Shown piece by piece: positions 1 to 5,932 of a DNA stretch of 9,426 bases (position 1 is its first letter; every line of letters starts with the position of its first letter). The DNA comes from JAAUSY01 sp964526735 (GTDB taxonomy: Bacteria > Chloroflexota > Chloroflexia > Chloroflexales > Chloroflexaceae). The notes beneath the pieces are model-generated. The model was not told the origin of the DNA. It did no database searches and saw only the letters and a program-made list of their open reading frames with translations. The stretch covers positions 1 through 9,426 of the forward strand of contig CAZGLO010000108.1 in assembly GCA_964526735.1 (NCBI GenBank), in the 5' to 3' direction. The translations under genes were made by a program, and so were the position numbers.

Positions 1-117
1 CGTCTGGATCGGGATTGGCTTTGGTTTGGGTAATGTGCAGGAAGAATTGATGAGTCGACACGCACGTCGCAGGCCATCATCATCGTCCATTTGCACCGAT
101 TTGTGTATCGGTCTCAT
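1..117 (-). CDS. Possible 5' end of an unidentified gene, cut by the window edge
   Basis: An open frame begins with ATG at 117, directly after the TAG stop of the membrane-protein gene (stop and start codons abut), and stays open for 39 codons to the window edge. It begins MRPIHKSVQMDDDDGLRRAC and later has a proline/lysine-rich stretch (LPKPKPIPIQ). A GGA about ten bases upstream of the ATG could act as a weak ribosome site. The same strand and zero spacing fit a continuation of the operon. I do not recognise the family. A second minus-strand frame starting at an ATG-ATG-ATG run near 80 is also open to the edge, and one plus-strand frame is open from the edge to about 154, so the frame choice is not secure. 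At this length an open frame alone proves little. Confidence 0.3.
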   Translation of the reverse strand, partial: MRPIHKSVQMDDDDGLRRACRLINSSCTLPKPKPIPIQT

Positions 118-612
118 CTATTCGTCCGATTGCGTGGCCGACTGCGTGGCCGACTGAGTGGCCGATTGCGTGGCCGACTGAGTGGCCGGTTGATCTCCAC
201 GGACACGCGCTCGCCATAGCGCCAGGCCAAGCGCTCCCACCACGTGGATGACCATCACCATCGAAAAGTAGACATGATGACCACTTTGGGAGGCCTGCTG
301 CGATGTCATCATCAGCGACTCAATGCGCGCCGCCACAAATGGAGTAAAGAAGTAGAGGCAAAAGCATGCGCACGCCGCTAGCCACCCTTCCGCCCGCCGC
401 GCAATCAGCCACCCCACGAAGAAGATGCTGGGGATGGAGAAAATTGTCCAGACAAGCGGTTGGAGTTGCGACTCGCCGCGAGAGCCGCCCGTGCTCGTGT
501 AATTATACACGGCCCACGCCGCCCCTACGACAAGCGCCCCCACCATAATCCCCAACGTCCGGCCATCAAACGTGTTTGGGTGATATTTTTGTCGCAAGAG
601 AGAAATGCTCAT
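118..612 (-). CDS. Small four-helix membrane protein with an ATQS-repeat tail
   Basis: A 164-residue protein with no family that I recognise. Four hydrophobic segments are visible at about residues 20-38, 52-71, 76-96 and 114-133, so it is probably an integral cytoplasmic-membrane protein. A short basic N-terminus (LLRQKYHP) precedes the first helix, and the last helix is followed by WRARVRGD, which suggests by the positive-inside rule that both ends are cytoplasmic. The C-terminus is five ATQS tetrapeptides followed by DE, encoded by a 12-bp tandem repeat. The ATG at 612 follows the stop of the DUF4139-type gene by 45 nt. No clear Shine-Dalgarno sequence is visible before it, so it may rely on translational coupling or on a downstream start. 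It is the sixth gene of the minus-strand run. Function is unknown; the call rests on length, hydrophobicity pattern and operon position. Confidence 0.72.
   Translation of the reverse strand: MSISLLRQKYHPNTFDGRTLGIMVGALVVGAAWAVYNYTSTGGSRGESQLQPLVWTIFSIPSIFFVGWLIARRAEGWLAACACFCLYFFTPFVAARIESLMMTSQQASQSGHHVYFSMVMVIHVVGALGLALWRARVRGDQPATQSATQSATQSATQSATQSDE
128..187. repeat. 12-bp tandem repeat, five copies
   Basis: Five consecutive 12-bp units: GATTGCGTGGCC, GACTGCGTGGCC, GACTGAGTGGCC, GATTGCGTGGCC, GACTGAGTGGCC. They differ only at the third base (T/C) and the sixth base (C/A). The units encode the ATQS tail of the overlapping membrane protein on the minus strand, and both variable positions are third codon positions there. 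The encoded peptide is therefore unchanged while the DNA has drifted. Copy-number change would add or remove whole tetrapeptides without shifting the frame. Confidence 0.93.
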
Positions 613-625
613 ATACGGTAATTTG

Positions 626-661
626 GCTATCCTAGCTATTCTAGCTATCTTGGTTATTCAA
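626..661. repeat. 9-bp tandem repeat between two operon genes
   Basis: Four degenerate 9-bp units: GCTATCCTA, GCTATTCTA, GCTATCTTG, GTTATTCAA. They fill nearly the whole 45-nt gap between the DUF4139-type gene and the membrane-protein gene and run into the stop codon of the former (TGA at 660-658 on the minus strand). On the minus strand the core reads GAATAGC/GATAGC. It contains no recognisable terminator or ribosome site. It belongs to the same period-9 class as the arrays at 2731, 4303, 4864 and 7211. Confidence 0.85.
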
Positions 662-2682
662 GAGGTGTTCAGCGATTCAAGAATACGAGCTATTTCGTCG
701 TAGTGTGCGGCGATTTCTGCCTGCTTGCGGTGTTCTTTTTGCTGCAGCTCATCAAGTTGGTCTTCGGTCTCCTGCAACGTCTGCACATAGCGCTGGCGGA
801 GTTTGCTCTCTTCGCCTTCGGTCGCAAGCGGCTGCAGATTGCCCTGAATCTGCTTTTGCTTCTTGTAGATGTTGTCGCGGGTCTTCTCGATGCTCTTTAT
901 CTCGTTGTTGACATGGTGTATCAGATGGTAGATATCCAAGACACGTTGCAACTCCTTGACCGTGTTCTCATCAAGGAGGCGGTTTTTCATATAATCGTGA
1001 AGCCGTTTGCCGTTCATCCCCTGCACGCGCTCTCTGGAGACCTCCACCCGCCGCTCTTTCACCTGGAAGCGCGTCACGCTATGCGGCTCACACGCCACAT
1101 CCCACCGCTTGAACGAGGCCCCTTCCTCATCAGGGTTTGGCGTATCAACCAACTCATACCGGCTCCCCATCGACTCGTATTCAATCGTCACGACGGCTGA
1201 CTTTGAGAGGGTGCTGGAGAGGGTATAGGTTGTCTGCACAATGCGGTACTTGTGCAAGACCATATATTCGTCTTGGATCGCTATCTGGTAGATTTCTTCC
1301 TGCTGCGAACGCTCCTCCTCCACCGTGATACCGATTTCAACGGCGTAGGGCACGATGACTTCGCTGCCGTCCTTCGTGAAGGGCACAACCGCTTCGCCCG
1401 CATAGTCGCCCTCTTCCATGACGGTGGTGGGGCCGCGCTCCAATGTCAAGCCGGTGGTGTTGGTCATCCGCAAGCTCGCAACCGGGTTTTTAGGCAGCTT
1501 TTTGCCGTTGTAGAGCAATTCGCGCCGCGCCGATAGCCGTTGGCCCAAGATGGGCACCATGGCAGATTGGCCACGTGCCACGCTCACCGGATCGCCGACG
1601 TGGTAGGAGAACAACGAACCACGTTCGCCGCCTATCGTGGTGATATCAACAGAACCCTCCACATCCTCCATCTCCATAGGTGCCGCAGCAGCAAGGGCTT
1701 CAGGTGCTTCTTCCGCGTCAGGGCCAAAGGAGAATGCCTCTACTGAGCGCCCAGCAGCTTTTGCTCTTCTTGCGGGCGATTGGGGGGCGGCGTCGTAGGA
1801 AACCGGCTTTTGCACCACGCGCTCCTCATCCTCGACCATCGGGCGATGGGGGGTTTTTGGCTCGTAGAGGCGGTAGCGGAACGAAATCGGCATCCCCGCC
1901 ACCAACGTGAGCGTGACATTCTCTAAGTCTTCCTCAAGCTGGTTATCAAACAGCCCCCACCCTTGCAAGAGTACGGTGCCTTCCTGAGCAGAATGAGGGG
2001 TATCGCTAGCCGCGCCGCCGGTCGTGTCGCTGCCGTTCGTCTCCTCCGAGGCGTCAAAAAGCATCCGGTAGCTGACCCGCCACGCCGGTGCCGGGGCAAT
2101 GTAGCCAATCAGCACATCGTGGTCGCCTTCGGTCATATGCAGCACGGCATGCCGCCGTTGCTCTTCGCTCTGGATGACCCGCAGGAAGTAGGAGAGATCT
2201 TCGGCGGTAGAGTCTTCAAGCAGCTCCATGCGTTGCAGCCGGTTGACGGGGAACGTGCGGACAGCTCGATCACGGCTTTGGTAGAGCGAGAGCATACTGT
2301 GGTTCAAGGGGTCATCCTCATTGCCGTGGTCAACCCCAATCACCAAGCCCTCAATCATCTCTGGCGGCTTGGCTTGGTGTTGCACTGCACAGCGCACCTT
2401 CCGGCCACGGATATCCCGCAGCAGGTCGAGGATGGTATGCGTTTCGGAGGGGGTGATACGCCCCTTCGCAAGCAAATCCTCCTGATCTTCGGGTGTCTCA
2501 AAGTCAAGCCCAAGGATGCGCCCTTCACCAAAGTCTATGGCGACGAGGCTTTTGAGCACGTCATCCATCGCCGTGTGGGGGAAGGTGAACCGGAGCAGGT
2601 TGCCGGTGACTTCGCCACGCCGCTCAAAATAGCCAACGCCGTGTTTGTAGAGAATCATTCGCCGAATGGGTAATGCTGACAT
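658..2682 (-). CDS. DUF4139-type protein with C-terminal coiled coil
   Basis: A 674-residue soluble protein without a signal peptide or membrane helix. The N-terminus MSALPIRRMILYKHGVGYFE and the central stretch PAWRVSYRMLFD (about 199-210) followed by LLQGWGLFDNQLEEDLENVTLTLVAG (238-263) are typical of the DUF4139 group, related to the MuiA-like family, whose biochemical role is not established. A low-complexity Ala/Pro/acidic linker lies at about 290-340. The last 100 residues (about 570-670) are rich in Glu, Lys, Gln and Leu and look like an antiparallel coiled coil. The ATG at 2682 is supported by AAGGGGG at 2694-2688, about six bases upstream. It follows the serine-hydrolase lipoprotein gene by 45 nt and precedes the small membrane protein, so it is an internal operon member. 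Identity as a gene is secure; the family name is from recalled motifs; function is unknown. Confidence 0.85.
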   Translation of the reverse strand: MSALPIRRMILYKHGVGYFERRGEVTGNLLRFTFPHTAMDDVLKSLVAIDFGEGRILGLDFETPEDQEDLLAKGRITPSETHTILDLLRDIRGRKVRCAVQHQAKPPEMIEGLVIGVDHGNEDDPLNHSMLSLYQSRDRAVRTFPVNRLQRMELLEDSTAEDLSYFLRVIQSEEQRRHAVLHMTEGDHDVLIGYIAPAPAWRVSYRMLFDASEETNGSDTTGGAASDTPHSAQEGTVLLQGWGLFDNQLEEDLENVTLTLVAGMPISFRYRLYEPKTPHRPMVEDEERVVQKPVSYDAAPQSPARRAKAAGRSVEAFSFGPDAEEAPEALAAAAPMEMEDVEGSVDITTIGGERGSLFSYHVGDPVSVARGQSAMVPILGQRLSARRELLYNGKKLPKNPVASLRMTNTTGLTLERGPTTVMEEGDYAGEAVVPFTKDGSEVIVPYAVEIGITVEEERSQQEEIYQIAIQDEYMVLHKYRIVQTTYTLSSTLSKSAVVTIEYESMGSRYELVDTPNPDEEGASFKRWDVACEPHSVTRFQVKERRVEVSRERVQGMNGKRLHDYMKNRLLDENTVKELQRVLDIYHLIHHVNNEIKSIEKTRDNIYKKQKQIQGNLQPLATEGEESKLRQRYVQTLQETEDQLDELQQKEHRKQAEIAAHYDEIARILESLNTS

Positions 2683-2727
2683 ACACGCCCCCTTGCTTAT
2701 GGATACTGACCAGGCTCACCAAGCTGA

Positions 2728-4485
2728 TTACGGTTGAGTGGGCTGTGCTGGCTGTTGAGTAGGCTGAGTAGGCTGGTCAGTGTCTTCAATGCGAACCGGA
2801 TCATAGGCAGTATACACCATATGGGCAATACCGGCGATTGCCTCTTGGGCATTTGAGTAGATAACCCCATAATCGCGATAGAGGAAGATCCCCAATACAA
2901 AATCGCCGTTTGGCGACCGCACAATCCCCACATCCGCCTGCATATCTTCAATCCACCCGCTCTTGTGCTCAACCCGCACGTCGGCAGGCACGCCGCGGCG
3001 CATCCGTGTATCATCGCCGTTGCGGGCAAGGAGGTCAAGCATTTCTTGGCAGCGAGCAGGGGAAAGCGTTTCGTGGTAGCGGGTCAAAAGCGGGCCGGTG
3101 CCATTGCTACATTGGTCGATCCAGAGGAAGATTTGGCTTATCTCACGGGGCGTGGTGCGCAAAGAGGGGTCGGGGGCGGTGTATGGAGGTTCGCCCTCTT
3201 GAGGCGGCCCCTGCTTAATCTCGATGCCGCGCACCACCACAAGGTAGTCGTGCGCTTCGTAGGGCATATATTGGTAGGTGTGCTGCAGCCCAAGCTGTGA
3301 GAGCATATCATTCATCTGGTAAGCCCCCGCCAACGCATCTTCTGTCCCTGTCCCGCGTGCCCCTGCCGCCAGCATATAGTTTGCCGCGAGGTTATCACTC
3401 TCAATGATCATCGCCTCAATCCACTCCTGCTGCTCTTCGTCGAAGGTGGGCAGAGAGGCGTAGGAGAAGAGCAAAATCGCGACTTTCATCACGCTTGCGC
3501 CGGAAAAGACCGTATTTTCGTGTATCCCAATGTGCTCATCGCTCTCCAGGTCGTGGAGATAGAGCGCAACCACATCTTCCCACGACTGCGCCATAATCTC
3601 GGCCTGTCCGCGGATCTGCTCAAGGGTGGCGCGGGGCACAATATTATCGTCTCGCAGGGCTAGGTTGATGCGGCGGGAAAGGCGCGGGTTTTGGAGGCGC
3701 TGCTCAACCTGATCCATCGCGTCCTTGACATCAATAATCTTGCCCGGGCGATAACCGAAGCTGCGTGAGAAGGGGTTGGTATTGGTGATGACCTCTAGGA
3801 CGGGAGGAATGCTCTCTTGGCGGGCAAATTGCGTGATACGTTGTTCAAGCTCCGAGCGGTCAAAATCGACGAAGAGCGGTACCTCCACCGTAATCGTATC
3901 CGTTTCCCCCGTTACCAGCAAAGGAGTAGGCGTTTCCGCGGCGAGGGTAGGGGTAGTGGGGGGGGTACCATCAGGAGAGTCCGTCCTGCTCGCCTGGAGA
4001 TAGGCCTCTACCAAGATATCGTCAATCGCAACCTCCACCTGCAGGTCGTTGGGGAAGATGATCAAGCTCTTCTGCCCAAGGCTCAGTTCAAGTGGCTGGT
4101 CGAAGACGGTCACTTCGGCGGCGAGCTTGGTTGCGGCGGCGTCGGTCGGGAGATTATCAAGCGCGACCCCCGCCACCCGCGTCCCCATTGGAAAAGTTGG
4201 CTTGGGGATGGGCGAAAGCGATTCGAGGGCGGAGATTGAAGATTCTTGGTTGTCGCGAGCGTCGTTGGGTGTGTCATTGCGAGTGCCGGTCTGAACGACA
4301 CCTTGATCAGATTGATCTGATTGATCAGACACACTCCCCCCGCCATCAACCATCCCCACTCCAATGGCGTTGGCAGGGGTGGCAGTGTGAGGTTGTTCCG
4401 AGGCTGGAATTGATGAAGCCGTCGTGCAGGCCGCCATACCCACGGCGGCTATCATAAGCACAACCACAGAGAGAGCAAACCGCAT
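2728..4485 (-). CDS. Lipoprotein: VanW/YoaR-like PG-binding region plus class A beta-lactamase-like domain
   Basis: I prefer the ATG at 4485 (585 residues) because it gives a clean lipoprotein signal, MRFALSVVVLMIAAVGMAAC, with Cys20 as the likely lipidated residue. A GTG at 4521 would add 12 residues before it. A low-complexity Ser/Asp/Gln/Thr/Pro linker follows to about residue 95. Residues 98-163 and 203-278 resemble the putative peptidoglycan-binding region of VanW/YoaR proteins, including a GYRPGK motif at 244-249. The C-terminal half is a penicillin-recognising serine hydrolase of the beta-lactamase class A fold: SVMK at 331-334 (nucleophile Ser331, Lys334), SDN at 363-365, HKSG at 507-510 in place of KTG, and TTP near 446. 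The omega-loop E-x-x-L-N of true class A enzymes is not visible and the SxxK-SDN spacing is short (32 residues against about 60). Resistance activity is therefore doubtful; a wall-associated hydrolase, or a binding protein without turnover, is more likely. The tail is a repeat of TQP/QQP/AQP units. Confidence 0.83.
   Translation of the reverse strand: MRFALSVVVLMIAAVGMAACTTASSIPASEQPHTATPANAIGVGMVDGGGSVSDQSDQSDQGVVQTGTRNDTPNDARDNQESSISALESLSPIPKPTFPMGTRVAGVALDNLPTDAAATKLAAEVTVFDQPLELSLGQKSLIIFPNDLQVEVAIDDILVEAYLQASRTDSPDGTPPTTPTLAAETPTPLLVTGETDTITVEVPLFVDFDRSELEQRITQFARQESIPPVLEVITNTNPFSRSFGYRPGKIIDVKDAMDQVEQRLQNPRLSRRINLALRDDNIVPRATLEQIRGQAEIMAQSWEDVVALYLHDLESDEHIGIHENTVFSGASVMKVAILLFSYASLPTFDEEQQEWIEAMIIESDNLAANYMLAAGARGTGTEDALAGAYQMNDMLSQLGLQHTYQYMPYEAHDYLVVVRGIEIKQGPPQEGEPPYTAPDPSLRTTPREISQIFLWIDQCSNGTGPLLTRYHETLSPARCQEMLDLLARNGDDTRMRRGVPADVRVEHKSGWIEDMQADVGIVRSPNGDFVLGIFLYRDYGVIYSNAQEAIAGIAHMVYTAYDPVRIEDTDQPTQPTQQPAQPTQP
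2731..2776. repeat. Period-9 repeat encoding a TQP tail
   Basis: On the minus strand the last codons of the lipoprotein gene read CAGCCTACT twice, then degenerate CAACAGCCAGCA, CAGCCCACT, CAACCG before the TAA stop. This gives the peptide tail QPTQPTQQPAQPTQP. A weaker 9-bp rhythm (CCAGGCTCA, CCAAGCTGA, TTACGGTTG on the plus strand) continues past the stop codon into the gap to about 2710. The array may therefore once have been longer, and the stop codon may have arisen inside it. Confidence 0.8.
4303..4329. repeat. 9-bp tandem repeat, three near-perfect copies
   Basis: TTGATCAGA, TTGATCTGA, TTGATCAGA on the plus strand, in direct tandem. On the minus strand they encode SDQ SDQ SDQ in the linker just after the lipoprotein signal of the serine-hydrolase gene, where an unstructured, length-tolerant spacer is expected. 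The GATCA core resembles the array in the N-terminus of the glycosyltransferase gene (7211-7237). Confidence 0.9.
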
Positions 4486-4548
4486 CGTTGCTATATTTCC
4501 GTTTCTGTTCAGGATGAGCACTTGTCTTTACGTATCTTACAATTGCGG

Positions 4549-4905
4549 CTATTCTTCAGGCTCTAGGTGAAAGGTCAGTGGATACCCCTCGTTGCGCGCG
4601 GCGTCGTGTGCGGCATAGACCCGTTGCTGCGCCTCTTGCAGCGGGTAGGTGGCGACGCGGGCCTGGTTATTATAATGGGCCTCAAGCATCACTTCCATCG
4701 CGCGTTCCCAATCGAGGTCGAAAAAGGTATAGAGCACCAGGATCACGAAATCCATCGGGGTAACATCGTCATTCTCCACAATGACGTGGTACCGTTTCTC
4801 AAATTCCTCATCGTTCGCCACCACATACTCAACATCGGTCGTGGTGTTGGGAGAGGGAACAAGTTTATTTGGCTTATTCGGCTGATTCGTGTCCGTGGGT
4901 TCCAT
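4549..4905 (-). CDS. clpS: ATP-dependent Clp protease adaptor ClpS
   Basis: A 118-residue ClpS. ClpS docks on the N-domain of ClpA/ClpC-type unfoldases and delivers N-end-rule substrates to ClpP in the cytosol. The core from about residue 39 onward is diagnostic: YHVIVENDDVTPMDFVILVL, with the ENDD block at 44-47 and His77 in the EAH segment, matching the Asn-Asp-Asp and His positions that line the N-degron pocket in E. coli ClpS, then EAQQRVYAAH and GYPLTFHLE near the end. The first 35 residues are a variable tail with an NQP-NKP-NKL repeat. The start is ATG 4905; an in-frame ATG at 4917 would add four residues. Further upstream the open frame lies inside yvcK and is not credible. The gene overlaps the yvcK end by 32 nt, which suggests translational coupling, and no strong ribosome site is seen. 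The TAG stop sits 63 nt before the preferred start of the next gene. Confidence 0.93.
   Translation of the reverse strand: MEPTDTNQPNKPNKLVPSPNTTTDVEYVVANDEEFEKRYHVIVENDDVTPMDFVILVLYTFFDLDWERAMEVMLEAHYNNQARVATYPLQEAQQRVYAAHDAARNEGYPLTFHLEPEE
4864..4890. repeat. 9-bp repeat inside the yvcK/clpS overlap
   Basis: Three degenerate units on the plus strand: TTTATTTGG, CTTATTCGG, CTGATTCGT. On the minus strand they encode NQP NKP NKL near the ClpS N-terminus, and in the other frame the last codons and TAA stop of yvcK (4876-4874). The stop codon of yvcK therefore lies within the repeat. A change by one 9-bp unit would keep the ClpS frame and could shift the yvcK stop by three codons. Confidence 0.8.
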
Positions 4906-5905
4906 GATGTAGCACATTCCAGAGCGCCCGACCGAGCAATGCCGGGTCGCGGCGTATTGAATCCTGTTTATTCCAGAGCTGTTGTTTGGCGGCCACCTGC
5001 ACCACGTGGTCTTCAACCAAACAGCGCACTCCCAAGCTATCGAGCATCGCCATTTCCTCCTCATCCGGCGTCAGCAGGTAGACTCCATCGTTCGCATATT
5101 GCAGCACCACGGCGGGGTCAAGGTTGGGGCTGCGGTTGAGCACCGCCACGTCAAGCACGCCCTCGCCCAATACCTCTGTCACACGGTTGATATGGTCTAT
5201 CGCACGGTAGCCATCGGTCTGGCCAGGTTGCGTGCTCGTGTTGCACACATAGACGACCGTCGCCTTGGTGCGCCGAAGTGCATCAATGACCCCGTCAAAC
5301 AGCAGCGTGACGAGGATTGAGGTAAAGAGGCTCCCCGGCCCAATCACCACCATATCAGCTTCTGTGATGGCATCAAGGGCGGGTTGATGGGCGGGGGCGG
5401 GGGTGTCGGCAAGAAACACCCGCCGAATAGGCGACTTATTCAGCCCGCGCACCGCAAACTCATCCTCCATGATACACCCATCCTCCAACTCAGCGCAGAG
5501 GTGCGTTGAGACGGTGGAGACCGGCAGTACCTGCACGCTACTCTCAACCAGCTCCGCGACCGTCGCGATGGCACGGGCAAAATCCCCCGTCATCTGCGTG
5601 AGCGCGGCGATGAGCAAGTTCCCAAACGCCATCCCCTCAAGCGCGGTGACTTCGTGTGAGTGGAAGCGATGCTGCAAGAGGTTGGCAAAGAGCGAGGTGG
5701 GGTCTGCTGCCATCGTCGCCAAGGTATTACGTAGGTCGCCGGGAGCAGGCATATTGGCGAGGCTGCGGGCGACGCCCGTACTCCGGCCTGTGTCGGTGAC
5801 GGCCACAATTGCCGTCCGCCGTGAGCAGAACGATTCCGCCGCCGTCAGGATGTGGCTGGTACCACCCCCTCCTCCAATCGCGACAAGGTGATATCCCTGT
5901 TCCAT
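4874..5905 (-). CDS. yvcK: YvcK/CofD-family protein (UDP-sugar-binding regulator type)
   Basis: A 343-residue member of the YvcK (UPF0052) branch of the CofD family. B. subtilis YvcK (about 317 residues) binds UDP-GlcNAc-type sugars and is needed for growth on gluconeogenic carbon sources and for normal cell-wall synthesis. Visible motifs: the N-terminal glycine loop VAIGGGGGTSHIL (8-20), APGDLRN (54-60), LLQHRFHSHE (76-85), GNLLIAALTQMTGDF (95-109), MVVIGPGSLFTSIL (185-198) and VVYVCNTSTQPGQTDGY (217-233). Two blocks deviate from the usual form: TDTGRSTG at 37-44 where the family normally has ADDGGSSG, and CNTSTQPGQT where it has CN(V/L)MTQPGET. A divergent ligand pocket is possible. The ATG at 5905 lies 27 nt after the glycosyltransferase stop, with AGAGGG about 13 bases upstream. 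The usual neighbours rapZ and whiA are absent from the window. A cofactor F420 CofD enzyme is less likely because the tail motifs match YvcK. Confidence 0.88.
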   Translation of the reverse strand: MEQGYHLVAIGGGGGTSHILTAAESFCSRRTAIVAVTDTGRSTGVARSLANMPAPGDLRNTLATMAADPTSLFANLLQHRFHSHEVTALEGMAFGNLLIAALTQMTGDFARAIATVAELVESSVQVLPVSTVSTHLCAELEDGCIMEDEFAVRGLNKSPIRRVFLADTPAPAHQPALDAITEADMVVIGPGSLFTSILVTLLFDGVIDALRRTKATVVYVCNTSTQPGQTDGYRAIDHINRVTEVLGEGVLDVAVLNRSPNLDPAVVLQYANDGVYLLTPDEEEMAMLDSLGVRCLVEDHVVQVAAKQQLWNKQDSIRRDPALLGRALWNVLHHGTHGHESAE

Positions 5906-5932
5906 GAGTGTACTCTATCCCTCTTAGGTGTA

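Noticed and set aside
1963..2673. A 236-codon plus-strand open frame opposite the DUF4139-type gene
   Set aside because: It is antisense to a well-supported gene. Its composition is typical of a shadow frame in GC-rich DNA (many His, Arg, Gly, Val), with no recognisable domain.
128..4329. Tandem repeats considered as a CRISPR array
   Set aside because: The units are 9 or 12 bp, directly abutting without spacers, and in frame with coding sequence.
4906..5064. Longer N-terminus for ClpS, starting at 5064
   Set aside because: The extra 53 residues lie wholly inside yvcK in another frame, are rich in Trp, Cys and Arg and unlike ClpS, and the ATG at 4905 gives a normal-length protein.
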